From the NCBI GenBank assembly GCA_903813345.2, contig CAIIXF020000005.1, positions 30,755,375 through 30,819,374 of the forward strand: a DNA stretch of 64,000 nt. The letters are read 5' to 3'. A program made the translations under genes and the position numbers. Under the pieces are notes generated by a model. The model searched no databases. It had not been told where the DNA came from and was given only the letters and a program-made list of their open reading frames with translations. The stretch is from Owenia fusiformis (lineage: Eukaryota > Annelida > Polychaeta > Sabellida > Oweniidae). The first letter of the stretch is position 1. Each line of letters opens with the position of its first letter. This document shows, in pieces, positions 28,801-43,800 of this stretch.

Positions 28801-31800
28801 CGCCCTCGTTTTGCTTATCCCCCGTGATAATGGAAATAAGAGAAAACGTAAATGTAAGGCATACTTTATAAACTCTAAATCACTCAAAAAGTTCTTAGAA
28901 TGGTGAAAAAGTGCATGATTTTAAAAGAATTTTTGGCCAGGGGTGGGGGGTGTTCGCTTGGACCCCTGAAACCCCCCAACAGGAATGCTATTACATTATG
29001 AAATTATTTTGGATGCTTCCTTTACAGCAGCCTTTAACCAAACTTAAAAGAGTCTCTCTGTAATCAGTCAAAATATTTTGTTTTGTTAGTGGATTAATAA
29101 AGTTTTTTTAGACACATCCTTTAAAGGGATAATAACCTCAAGTAAAAACTATGATTCATCAGAATAATAAGTCTATAATCAAAAACATGACCCGGGTATG
29201 AGCGACGATCTTCTTATGCATCGGCAGATATATTGGAATTAATTTTGAGGTATTGGATCTTCACCTGGATTATGGAGGTCGCCATAACCTACCTATGAAT
29301 ATTCATGAGCGGCGTCACTGCGACTCGACAAATTCCAGCATTTTGATTGGCCCGAAAAATGCGCATGCGCAATTGTAGCGGGGCGGCCACATTGAAAAAT
29401 ATTACGAACTTCTTAACAAGAAAATGGAGCAATTTGAAGATTTTGAAGATGTATTTGGCATATTGACATACTATAATATGATATCACCTGTTCGAGAAAA
29501 ACATGACCATGTTCACTTCAATACTTACAATTCATAGAATTAACTCCCAAAGTGCCAATCAAAACCAAAAACTGACCAACTCGTGAACGTTGGTTACCAA
29601 CATGACAGGAAAATGCGTTAATTTTATGTTGACAATCAATTATCTCTCGATCGTTTTGCTTGAAGATTAAACATATTCGGATCTTTTATTTAATAAAATG
29701 ACGAATGGCAGATATTAATTGGATTTTTGACACTCTGTTATAAATATAAGGCAGAACTGATAATGTATTCCCCGTCATGAATGATCGCGATCGATGACGC
29801 AAGGTTCATCATTTCGATCACCATGAAGGTGTATTTTTGTTGTATTTACAGTAGACAACAAACAATTTAAAGGCTCGTAGACCTAGTATGTTATATTTAT
29901 TTCACAAATATGGTATTAAGTTATAAAGCTATTAAAGACATACGATACGATACAATTCAAAAAGTTTTTTCAAAATGGCGTCGACCTAACCGGCACATGA
30001 CCTGGTTCAGTTCTCTTTTTGGGACTGGATTGCTCGCCTTGAATCTGTTTTCTTTGGTACTTGTGAGAGGATATGTATGGTATGGCAATTGCCCGAACGA
30101 CAGTGAGATTCCATTGTCGATAACGACAGTGTTATTTCTGTTGCCGATAGCAAACTGTCGTGGGTAAACCCGGAAGTAAAATTGTGTTCAATCTACGCCG
30201 TTTGAGGAGAAAATCAGCTAAAACAACTTGCCCCGCGTGTCTAGAACCATCATCACTGTAGCGTCTATATAATCAATACTTACTTGAAATATCCTGACAT
30301 CGAACTAAATACTGTAAACCACTCTAACTTCAGTTGTTATTCATTTTTATTCACCAATCTATTTTGAAGAGCTTTTGAATAGCGATTTCAGCATTTGAGG
30401 CAATCTGCGCCAGTTCCTCTTGATTCGGAATCTAGTTCATGCGCATTAGAATGAATAATTTGATTGGCTTAATTCCAAAAACACATGCGCACTTGTAAAT
30501 TATTTCAAACTACTAGGCATGCGTGAAGAGTTGAAGCAAAAACGAAACTGCTGCAGATTACCCTACTTATTCGATGGCGGAATTAGAAAATTCGTTATTC
30601 AAAATGTTTTCCCGTATTGGGGAGAAAAACACAACCCCAGGATAGATATAGGATGACAAACAAGACAATAATAAGTAGGAATCTTTGATTGTTAAAAGCC
30701 GTGCATGAAACTTTTCAAAAACTATAGTAAGTGACACTGTTTTAAATGTGTTCTATTCCCCGGGGATTCGGTCCACGACAACGACAGCTGGTTTGAACTG
30801 TCGACAGATTTTAATTATACCGTCACCAGCCGACTGTCGTACTGTCGTTCAGGCATTTCTTTTAAAGTCCTTATCCCAAGTCTAGCTCTATCAGTGGAAA
30901 TATTTGAACAATTTACCACACAACACATAGGCATTTTCCTTTGTTGTGAATGCTTTCAAGATGGCGACTCAGGTCGCAGAAACGTCACACTTCCGGTCTA
31001 CATCCGGGTCTCTGAGGGAAATATGGCGAGCCCCGTCCAACAGACAACTGGGTCACTGGGTCAATTTATGATTTTTATTTTCAATATTATACAAAAACTA
31101 ACACATAACAAGATTTTCAACTTATTGCATTTTATTCAGTAGTATTGTAACTACATATAATGATGATTAGAATACCTGACATTATTTCCGCTTTAAAGCA
31201 GACTCTATAACTGGAGAGGCTAGGTTTACTGTAATCAAGTGATTTCCTTTTTAGAAGTTATGTCTATGGATTTATTAAAAACGGCCTAAATCACTCAAAA
31301 AGTTCTTAGAATGGGCGGGGGGGTTCGCTTGGACCCCTGAACCTCCCCCCCCCCAGGAATGCTATTACATTATGAAATTATTTTGGATGCTTCCTTTACA
31401 GCAGACTTTAACCAAACTTAAAAGAGTCTCTCTGTAATCAGGTTTGTTTTGCCTTGTCAAAATATTTTGTTTTGTTAATGGATTAATAAAGTTTCTTTAG
31501 ACACATCCTTTAAAGACTCTAATCAAACTGGAGAGGCTAGGTTTACTGTAATCAAGTGTTTTCCTTTTAATAAGTTATGTTTTTGGATTTAATTATTTAA
31601 GACGCATCCTGTAATAATATCTGATTGCATTTTCTCCATCAATAAATTTCTAAATCAAACCTATCAAATATAATGCATATATAAGGGTTATGTACTGGGA
31701 GGTTTTGGATACCCATATTTCCTGAGGGATAAACCCTTTATTTAAACCTGATCGTACATAACATGTGTATTCCATACCTTTTGAGGTTTCTAGATACATT

Positions 31801-34800
31801 CTACCTTATTAAGTTCTGAAAGGACGATTCTCGGTTTGGAGAACAGTCTCCTGGGCTAATAATTTTCTTCATGAAAAATATAGAAATATTACCCAAATTA
31901 AACTATGAATATTCAAAAGAGGACATTTAGATCTACAAGATGTAAAAATAACAAATTGGTCTGAAGCAGGGATAACGCTCAATTTGACCGATTCAATAAA
32001 TTACAAATCTCGATTTGGGGAAAGAAGTTCATCAGTGTACTGCGCGAATATTTTTTTGCGAAAAATCTAGAAATATTACCCAAATTAAATTATGACTATT
32101 CAAAAGAAGACATTCAAATCTATGTTATGTAAAAACCAGAACAACGGCAACGCCAAAGCGTAGCAAATCCCATCGAACAGATATGGCTGACATTTTTACA
32201 AATATATAGCAAAATCATAAAATACAAACATATAAGAAAGGCCACCATTTTCAAAATGGTTGCTAACTAGCCAAGTTGTCATCAGATGAAGTAATATGCT
32301 TTCAAGTAGCCACATATTAATTTTTCAAAAATCGAACAAATGTACAATGTAAATGGTGGCCATTTTTTAAAATGGCGGCCTACTACTCAATATCATAAGA
32401 CAGTATACAATGCTTATGAGTATTCACATATCATTTATGAACAAAATCACTCTATTACTTTTTGAGTTCAAATACAAAATGTAAAATAACACACATAAAA
32501 ATCGTGACCATTTTTCAAAATGGCCGACTACCCCCCAGTGTTATTAGACAATGTACCATTGAGTATTCACATATAAAATATGAACAAAATCGCTCAGCTA
32601 CTTTTCGAGTTATATTAAAAAAATGTAAAAATTGTTTCCATTTTTCAAAATGGCTGCCTACTACCCAAAGTGTCATTTTACAGTGTGCTATGCCTATAGT
32701 ATTCATATATAAAAAATATGAACATGATCAGTCTACTACTTTTTAGTTATAGTGAAGAATGTAAAATAATATACGTAAAGATGGCGGCCAGTTGTATATA
32801 TGAACAAAATCGCTCCACTACTTTTTGAGTTACAGTAAAAAATGTTTAATAACACACATAAATGGCGGCCATTTTTCAAAATGCTCCACACCTCATGCAA
32901 AGAACAGGTCCATTTAACAGACTATTGGTCCACTTAGACTTTTTCTGAAAAACTCATTCTTCCATTTACTTTTAAAACCGATTGCAAGTTGTAGAGAAAC
33001 CTTTTTTCTTGAGATGTGCAATTTCAAAAAGAGGCATTAGTTTTCAGTTTCTTTGAAAAATTGGCAGTAAGAACCCCTATCACAAGACTGTCTGGATATG
33101 GGTACACACTATGTTTACCATCAAAATAATATCAAAACTTATCATTATATAGAATTCATTATATGGAACATATGGCATAGAAGCATTCGGAGTAGGTCAT
33201 TAACAAAATCCAGCTATGTATGAAGTTTACTGATGCAAATCTGGAAAACATTGTCATTTTTGTTCAGTTTGTTATCAAGTTTTAGCATGGTGCTCATTCC
33301 CTTTCATTGAAAATTTAACCATCAGCCCACACTCCCACAAAAAAGATATTGAAACAGTATAATGCAGAGACTGTAAAGTAACTCCCCTGCAAATATCATT
33401 GTTTGTGGGAGTGTGGGCTCACCACTAAAACTTAACTTTTGTGATGAAAATAAGGCTGACTGGATTATGTTTTCAATATGGCTGCTAACCTGGGCATACA
33501 TGTACACTACATAACTGCATGTACAGATTAGGCCATTCAAAATTCATTATATGTTGGCATTCTGATGATTGGCCTTATATTAAAAACTACAAAACCTTTA
33601 TTTATTTAAAGGGTTTTATATATTATTTAATAGTGAAAATGCAATAACACATTGTGGCAAATCAAGTAACACACCTTGATTCAGAAGATGACATTCTTAA
33701 TGAAGACAATACTGAAGCTTATATACATGTAGTTTTTAATCAATCTTGGAACTCATTTCACTACAATATAATTCAAGATCACAATTCCCTTTGTCATTTA
33801 TATGCATTTCAAGTACAGGGTACATGGGAACATTTTGCTTTTTCTGAAAACATAGAATTTAGTGACATTAATTATAAAACATCTTTGAATGGCCTAAGTG
33901 TTTTTATAAATAGGGTATAAGTTATTATATTATCATTATTTTAAGCAATCCTTTGAGTGTCATGCCATTTATACATGATGCTGTCTTACATTTTATGATT
34001 TATATTGAAAGACGATCTCTCTGAATTATTTTTGTTTCAATTATGCGAACTGCAAATTGGCAAATAACTTTAAGATTAAGTCTCCATACAGACATTTAAT
34101 TTCAAATTCCAAAGCAAATGCCAATGGGTATTTATTAAAAGTGACCCTATAACTATTTAGAATATGGCAAACATGTTTAGAAAACTGGCGAGAAGCAATT
34201 GAAATAAGAAAATCCATTCTCATGGAAGTGGCCTTGTGTGCATTTAATTGCAGTCATTTTATTCTAATTGCCCATGGGCATTTAAAACAATAATCACATC
34301 CAAATTCTTAAAACATGCTTAGGATACTGTTGGAGTCTCAAAGGGCAACAAGAACATTCATTTTTGAAACAGGAACATTAAGTCCCCCTAAAAATGGCCA
34401 TATGGGGATTTATTCTCAAGACTTCCTTGTAATTGCCCGTGAGAATTTATTAAGAATATTTTTATTTCCATTCACATGTCTTATTATCAGTCACAATCAA
34501 AATTAAGCCAATTGCTTCCATTTCTTGTATTAGAAAACCGCAAAATTTTGACAAAAATAGCATCTCTCAAAGTTGACCTTTAAACCACTCTTATGTCAAG
34601 GTCAAATGTCAAAATTCTCAGAAATCACATTTTAAGTAATAAGTCATACTTCCTCTTCAATTCCGTATCAATATATACTTGTTTTGTAGGGGGGCTAAAA
34701 GAGGGGTTTACCGCCACCTGTCCTTTTGGAGAGCATTACATCATCAAGGAATGGTCATTCCACATTGCACTGAGTCCAGGGCTTAAATCCTTAAATAAAA

Positions 34801-37800
34801 CCTTTTAATATTATTTACAAAATCACACATTGCTTTGTACATATCATACCATTAGGCCTACTTTTACCAGTTCTTATATATAAAATAATAAAAATACCAG
34901 AAATTGATTCATTACTGTTGGAGTGATAAAAAACAAAACTGTCTGCCATTTTTACAAATCACCCTATGATTAGTGATTGTACCTATTTTGAATGGCGAGA
35001 CATGGCGCTTAAAAACCAAAGAATATTAGTACCATAATTTTGGAAGTCCTAAATCTATAGCACAGGGTGATGATTTTGTCAGATTTTATGCTGTTTTAGA
35101 AGTGGAAGATGCTAAATTGTGCATTCCATGTGTTTTCAATGCAATAAAACGCATAGTAAAGGTAAAACAATCCTTTAAAGATACAATTTGAATTTATCAC
35201 AATAAATTACGATGTAATATTATCAAACTGTCAGTAATCCCTGATCGCTTTATGTCACCAAATGAGCTACATATTATCAGTTAGGGGGGACTGCATCAAC
35301 TATATCACATTGTCTTGAAAATGAGATGCTTCTGAGCTGGATGCTATTCTCCCGCTCCTTTGTCTAGTTTCCCCTACCATTTACCCCCACTCTCAACTTC
35401 TATTCTGGATTAGTGGCAGCCCGTGAGTTAAAAAACAACAAAAAAGGTTGTAGTCAGTTAAAGGGTTAATAGGGAATCCTGGAAGGGTTAATAGAGAATG
35501 ATACCTTGGTGGTTTTGATGTGTTCCTTTGATTTTAATCGAACTTTCTAAAAACATTAATTCTCGCAGAATATTTGATATGTAAAGCTTCAAAGTGCATG
35601 CACACTACAGTAAAACCTATCTAAATGAATAAAAGTACCATTGGTACTGTGTTAATATGGGAAAATGTTTAACCTAAATTTAGCTGTCTCACTGGTTGAG
35701 TAAATTAACTAAAAAGACCTGAAAATATGAGTTTTGGTTACATTTACTAGATATTTTTCCAAAGCTTCTGGATATTAACCTATTATCTTAGCTGCCTGTG
35801 TAATTTTAAACTTGTCAGGCCTGGCCAAAAATTCTTTCAAAATCATGCAGTGTTCACCACTTTGAGCACTTTACATACAAGTGATTTGAGGCATTTTTGG
35901 GACAAAATTGTCAAATGTCCCCCTGGATATTTTTGAAAAGTGACCCCCCTTAGCAAATCCTGGCTATGGGCCTGCTTGTAGATATTGATTATCTATAAAT
36001 AATAAAAAATGAAGTTACCTGTACAAGCAGATTGATGGAATACTTGTGGCCAAAAAGAGCTAAAACCTGATTTTTCTGCAAGAAAATTTGCCACCATTTT
36101 GAAACAGGTGACCTTATGAGGTGCCACTTAATGGACAATAGACTAGATGCGAGTAGAAATAATCTTGATTTACGTCATTAAATATTCAAAATTCAATCAA
36201 AGTGACCCCTTATTTGAAATCTGCATGTTAAAGTACATCTAGAAATATGGCTTCGAAAATTGTCTATCAACTTTGAAAATTAAATTTTTTGGGCAAATGT
36301 GACTTCTTGTTCGGGTTGATTCCCCATAGACCCCATGTTACAAAATCACAAAAAGTGAATTATCTTCTCTTGTATTGGACAGATAACATTTTCTTTTACT
36401 GGACATATTTTAATTTGCATTACTATTTGATACATAAGGATTATATGAAAATTGAACAACGCAAATAGATGTAATTTAAGTTAAAGGGAAGTATCTACTA
36501 TACCCGCCATGCTATCTGACCCGAGCGAGCCACCTGGTGATGAATCTGGTAACTACATACTCGCATCTGCGTTATTGACGACATAAAGAGACTAATCTTA
36601 AATAAGAAACCATTGCAATTGTCGAGGAGGATTTTGAATTCTTAGACTTTATCTTGTCATACAAGTGATAACAATAATAAAAATGCTGTTTCATGCATAA
36701 GGTTTTGCTGTACTTCTTTTCTCGTACTTTTGAAATATTTGAATCCCTTTGAAGTTACTTTTAACAGGAAGTATGACACTTTTTCCCAAGCCTAAAATTC
36801 TTGAATCTTATTGGTCAAAATGGTTCTGGTAAAGTGATTGTACACAGTATAAAAGAGTTTGTCTTCAAAAATATTGCCATTGGAACACTCGGACACTGAC
36901 CAAAGTTACCAAAGATGTCTTTACTTGGATATGGGAGTCAGGGTGTTGTGCTCAAGCAAGGAAATGTAGCCGTGAAGCAGCTTAGCACTGCAGAAGTAAG
37001 TTTTTATATTCTTTAAGTAACCTTGAGCTTTTTTTAACTAATCAATTGAACAGTATGGATTATATTGGTGAATTCTAAAATACTCTTATTAACTTGTATT
37101 GAATGTGCACTCATAAAGCATCTTCTACACTCTATGTGCTCTCTGACGTAAAGGGGAGATTAATGCTGATTCTCCACTGTTTTGCCTGGACTCATAAACC
37201 CTTCATGGGGAGGCCCTCGAGCAAGCAGAATGAATCTAACCCTTTCTAGGAGACAACACAACATAGAGCACACCTATCATGCATCGTACACACAAATATC
37301 ACTGCTCCTCATTTTTTATGTACCTACAAATTATATAATGGATGTTATCTCAATTGAAGGTCCAGTAAAAGACTGTCCATGTACTTTGGCTTGAAGTTAT
37401 TATAAGGTGCAATTTTGAAATTTAATTCCTCGCTTTTTTACATTCATTGACAAAACATCATAATAGACATCATCCATTGATCCCTATTGATGTCAAAATG
37501 TCACCACCAGCCATTTGTTACAGACTTTGAATTCTGACCACCCGATGCCAAACACCAAACGCTATCCACAAAAAATTGAAGTCAGTCTAACATTATTTAA
37601 AGGCAGAATCTGATCTAAAGGGGGTGACAAAATTACAAGCAACATGTATAATTGACCTACCAATCTATTCCTTACAATATCAAATAAAATATCTCCTAAA
37701 AATTTTTTGTTTGGTCTGCTCTCTATATATGATTCTCTCTTTAATAAAATAAGGCAGTATTATACAAAATATCACTACCTGCCATTTGTAACAGACTTTG

Positions 37801-40800
37801 AATTCTGACCGCCGGATGCCAAACACCAAATGCAATCCACAAAAAATTGAAGTCAGTCCAAACATTATTTTACAAAATAAGGCATTAAAGGTGCAACAAG
37901 TAGTGCAGAGGGGCCATTCAACGATCAGGACCAGTGTCAAAATATATTTAAGTTTGGATATTTCATCAAGACTAACATCTATTTTTATTTTCTAGAAAGA
38001 AACCCCCTAGAAAATCATTATTTCAGCTTATATTCCTCTTGAAACATGGTGGATCTTGAAAATATAAAAGTGGACGTCCCCTTTTTGAAGCTTTGAACTG
38101 ATTTTACACTTTTTAATGCCGAAATTGATAGTTTATCCATACATTTTAAGAAAATGGGTATGTCGAAGAAGATGTTAAGCCAACTGTTGCCTTGATAGCT
38201 CAGAAAAAGTTAAAATTTTCCTATTTTCTCTCTACAATCCTTATTGCCCCTTTAATATACAAAATGTCACCACCAGTCATTTGTTACAGACTTTGAATTC
38301 TGACCGCCCGATGCCAAACACCAAACGCAATCCACAAAATATCGAAGTCAGTTTAAACATTATTTAACAAAATAAGGCAATAATATACAAAATATCTCAA
38401 CCTGCCATTTGTTCCAGACTTTGAATTCTGACTGCCTGATGTCAAACACCAAACACAATCCACAAAAAATTGAAGTCAGTCTAAATAAGGCATTAATACA
38501 CAAAATGTCACCACCTGCTATCTGTTACAGACTTTGAATTCTGCCCGCCCGATGCCAAACACCAAACGCTATCCACAAAAAATTGAAGTCAGTCTAAATA
38601 AGGCATTAATACACAAAATGTCACCACCTGCTATCTGTTACAGACTTTGAATTCTGCCCGCCCGATGCCAAACACCAAATGCAATCCACAAAAGATTGAA
38701 ATCAGTATAAACATTATTTAACAAAATAAGGCATTAATAGACATAATGTCACCACCTGCCATTTGTTACAGACTTTGAATTCTGACCACCCGATGCCAAA
38801 CACCAAACGCTATCCACAAAAAATTGAAGTCAGTCTAACATTATTTAAAGGCAGAATCTGATCTGAAGGGGGTGAAAAAATTACAAGCAACATGTATAAT
38901 TGACATTATTTAACTAAATAAGGCAATAATATACAAAATATCTCAACCTGCCATTTGTGACAGACTTTGAAATCTGACTGCCTGATGCCAAACACCAAAC
39001 ACAATCCACAAAAAATTGAAGTCAGTCTAAATAAGGCATTAATACACAAAATGTCACCAACTGCTATCTGTTACAGACTTTGAATTCTGAATGCCCGATG
39101 CCAAACACCAAATGCAATCCACAAAAAATTTAAGTCCGTATTTGTTAAGATAATTGAAGTTGTAAGATTTTGTTACAGACGCCAACTGCCAGACCCCATC
39201 CACCATCCGCCGTCACAAAAATCAGAGACCATAATAATATGTCAACACTTTTTGGTGGTGACATTAAAACATAGCATCCGGCATATTCTTAAATTGGACA
39301 TTTTATTTCAACTTTGAGTCAAATCACCTTTTCATGAGTGTCAATTGAGCAAACAATATGGTACACTTAAAATCTCTTATGCTTTATAGTTGACCATATA
39401 TCTTCGCATAACAGCATCCACTTGTTACGTTAGATAGACACCCTTGCTGCATTATACAATATTTAACTAATGAATGACATTCCAAAATTGATATCAGTCA
39501 TCCTTAATAGCATCCTATTCTTGATGTACACTGCTATTTAAGAAGTGTTCTGACATCAGATCATAACTCCTGCTGCAAACAGCTATCTTAAATCCAATGA
39601 AATATGGACATTACTATGGGGAAGCTACTATGGGGTGTATATACAATGTATGCATTTCATTCTCAGCACACAATTTTTATATTATGTGTTTCAGGATGCC
39701 AGACGGGAAGGCGCAATGATGATGAAATTTGTTAGTCCTTTTATACCAACGGTTTTTGATGTCTCTGTGGAGAAGTTCACCATTTCAATGGAACTGTAAG
39801 TATAAAATGAAAATATATTTATTAATCATATCTGTTGTTTCATTGAAAATCATGCAAAATGAATGAAATGGTTGGCAAATGTCATTTTTTCATTTTGTCA
39901 CAGCTAACATGAGCGAACCAGTGAAAAAATCAAATTTAGATTTGCATGATTTTACAACACTTCCACATTATACATTTGTATTTTTAGGGCCTTCTCTGAT
40001 GCCTTCAGCTTTTTTGAAAGAAATGATGTAACTGGGGGCCTTAGACTAAGATTGGTGGCCATGATGGGGCTTGATATTGCCATGGCGATTGAAGAAATTC
40101 ACAGCAATGGCATCATCCACTGTGATATCAAGCCAGAAAACATTCTTGTCTTTAGTGACACAACTAGAAGAAGACAGATTTTCAAAGTAAGTTTCATATA
40201 TAAATAAGAGATGGTTTATTACACAAACAAAAAGTAACATCAATATTTTAAATCCAATAATCTGTTTCTTTTGCATGAATGTTTTTATAACCACCACAAG
40301 CCTGCAGAAAGAAACATGAAATAATATATTAAATATTAATGAGTATGTGCAAATGTTTTAGCTGACAGACTTTGGCGCCGCGGGCGAAGTAGGGGATACA
40401 TGGATGGTGGGTACTCCAACTTACATTGAGCCGGAGACGATGGCATCCAGGATCATGGCTCCATCCACTGATGTCTTCAGCTTAGGAGTCAGTTTAATCC
40501 ATATGTAAGTTATATACCATTTCCCTATAATATTATGAATGAAATTCCATTAAATAATACTGGTTATACTGACTGCATTTTTGGGAATTGAAATATAAAT
40601 ATTTCCTAAAATGCTGTATTATATATTCTTTCATTCCTCAATTTTTGTATTTGCAGGCTAACAAACAGACAGTCCCCAGACCTGATGGGTGCTGCGGAAA
40701 GCAGGGTGTTTTATAAAAAGCAATTACAACGTATCAAAGGTGTCATTTCTTCTAACCGTAAGTATAATTTGGTTCTTGTAAACAGACCTGGAATTACTCA

Positions 40801-43800
40801 CTTCGAGAGCCATGTTAGATTTTGAAATCCAAATAGCTTTCGCAGGAAGTAAACCTGGAAATAATAAATCATAAGAATTTTTATCACAATAATACAGAAC
40901 TTACACACTGGTAATGATCAAAAACATCCATCATGAGATATCACAGCTTCCTATCAGTTTCCTTCAAGTAGGTCAATTCTCTATAATTACTCCATTTTTT
41001 GTTTTATGGTTTCAGTGTATACTGCACTATACCAAATACTGGTTGAGCTGTTTAGGCCAACTGCCAAGGGCTGTGTGTATTTGCTCAGTTAGAAACTTGG
41101 TAGGTATTAAAGTGATTGAGTTTAAAATCCTGAAAACTAGTGAATTTCTCCAACCACACTACAAGCTTACTTCTTCCTAAAATAAATTCAAAATCAGATT
41201 TTCCTAATCTTCATCATTCTCATGTAAATCCTCAAAGTATGAAGTGCTGATGAAGCTCATCAATTTCAACTGCTATTTAATCCCGATGAAGACTTTCCTT
41301 CATTTGTAAAGTTGACATAAGTACTTTATATGAGACTTTTATGAACAAAATTCCAAATCTGGAACATGCTGCATTTTGTCAGAAAGGTGATTAGTTGTGA
41401 CTGGTTAGAAAATCAAAATTAAAAACAGAGCACTACTGCCATCTTTATATTGACTTAAAACCTGCAGAGAAATACATATGACCAAACTCACTTCATTCTG
41501 CTTTTCTGTAGTCCTGTATATAGTATGTTTAACTAAATAATGCTTCATATTTTATTTTCAATGTTTTTTAGGAACTGAAGACTGCTACCATACAATATGA
41601 CACATTGCATCATTCTGCCAATCTACTAGCCAATCTGCCAATCAGAGATCATTCTTCATATACTATAGACATTAGATACAATTTCGGATACAATAATGAC
41701 ATTTCATTGAACTTTGTAATACAATTAATGAAGGCATATAGTAAGACTAGTATCTAATGGGGTAAATTGTACATAATATCAACATATCTAGTTCAAATTA
41801 AAGGCCCACTATACTTAATTTACATGTAGAAGAAAAATTTAAAATCATAAAAATTACTATGGTTTTATGAACATGAGTGATGTGTAAATTGAAGCCTGGT
41901 CTTAGAACGTAAAATAACTTGACATGAAGAATTGAAAATGAACAATGTTTACTGTACAAATATATTTAAAACTGAAATACGTCTTATACATCTTATAAAC
42001 TGAAATACATCTTATAAACTGAAATATACAAAATTGTTTTATGTATTCTTCCTTTATAAGAGATTATGAGAAGTTGTTAAGACATACCTGCCAACCTACC
42101 TTATTTTTACGGGAATCTATCGTAAAAATTTTGTTTTTCCTCAAAAAATGACAATCTAACGTAAAAAATTACCATATTTTCCTGTAAAAATGACTGTAAA
42201 AAAATCTACTGTAATTTTACCGAAATCTACCGTAAAATATTTTATTACAATTTGTTTTTTTTCTATAAGAACGGCCGTAAAATAAACCGTAAATATTTGT
42301 AAATCTACCATATTTCTGCTGAAATTAACAGTATTCATTTTCAAACTACCATAAAATCTACCATTATTATTTGGAAATTCTGTAAAATTGAAGTCTTCCC
42401 AGATCCCGTATTGCCTTTGTAATATTCCATTACCAACCCAAAAATAAATAGGTGTCGGCACGTCTGTGAAAGTGGTTATTGCGTACTTAGTAAGTAACTA
42501 AGTAAGCTAGCGTGTGATCAGTCAACACACTGGGGAGTATTTTTCCGTATTTTTCAAAATCTTCCGCAAAAACTACCGCATTTTCTTTAAATCTACCGTA
42601 AAACTACCGTATTTTTAAAATATTCCGCAAAACGACAGTTTTTTCAAAAATCTACTGCTAAATCTACCGCATTTTTTCAAAATCTTCCACAAAACAACCG
42701 TGTTTACAAAAATCCACCGCAAAAACTACCATATTTTTTCAATATCTACTGGAAAACTACCGCATTTTACAAAATCTTCAGCAAAACTAGTTTTTCAAAA
42801 ATCTACCGCAAAACTAAGGCATTTTTTATTAATCTCCAAAAAAGTACCATTTCTCAATAATCGATCAAAAAATCACAGAAGTTTTTCAAAATCAACTACA
42901 AAACTACCATATTTCTTTCAAAAAATACTGCAAAAACTACCGCATTTTGACAACTCGTATCTACCACAAAAATACTGCAATTCAAAAAAAACTACCGCAA
43001 ATTTTTGGTCTTAGGTTCGCAGGTATGTAAGAGATATGTCTATGGTAAAAACTGTCATCTCAGCTCTACTATGTAATGAATATTAGTGAAGAATTACATT
43101 TTTAAAGGACAATTGAAATAGCTTTCTCAACTTGCAGCTACAAAAATGTGGTTTTCTGCATTGTAAGTCTAATTTCACGACAACCATTAAAAGAAATGTT
43201 AAATAGCTGTTAATGGTCATTATAATAACATTATAAATAAAAATGGATCAATCAGATTGGCCCCCATGTGATCAGTAACATCTTGCATAATTTATAGTTT
43301 AGCTCAATTGGTTTCTTGGTTATCACTACGTCAAGGCAACCTGAGGATTGTTGTGTAAACAAATAACAAAAAATCTTACTATTTTGACATCATGATTCAA
43401 CTGATCAAAACGAGTCAAATTGGGACCAGTGAAATGTCACGAGTGGTCCAAAAACATGACAAACGCGACAAGACATTTAAATATTGCTTATTAAGTACCT
43501 TCCACGTTTAGTAAAATGAAACAGTTGCCAGGTACCTGATAAGCTAACATATCTAAATACATTAATTATTTAAGGAACAAAAATTGATAGACCATTCAAT
43601 ATGTTGAAATTTGCGTGCTGTCATTTTTGCCATTCCCAGATATGACATCACAATACAGTTCAGATTTCCGGATGTGCACAATGCACAGTTGTGCATCTAT
43701 GGAGAAATAGAGAATGTTCTTTATTGGCTATGCTGCACATGTATTCTGATTTGTTGAGGAATTCAATTAGAGCACAGTCATGTCAGGATAAATAATATTG

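Larger units (their letters stand above)
28866..31590 (+). repeat. Tandem duplication of about 320 bp, split by a later insertion
   Basis: The block starting TAAATCACTCAAAAAGTTCT occurs at 28870 and 31289, and the following CTGGAGAGGCTAGGTTTACT occurs at 31211 and 31530. When the 29127-31190 element is removed, the two copies lie head to tail. Confidence 0.7.

Noticed and set aside
37490-39160. CRISPR-like regular repeats
   Set aside because: Units are long, degenerate tandem repeats without unique spacers, in a eukaryotic intron.
42700-43014. 104-codon frame in the ACATACCTGC MITE
   Set aside because: It arises from the ACCGTAAAAAT-type repeat array.
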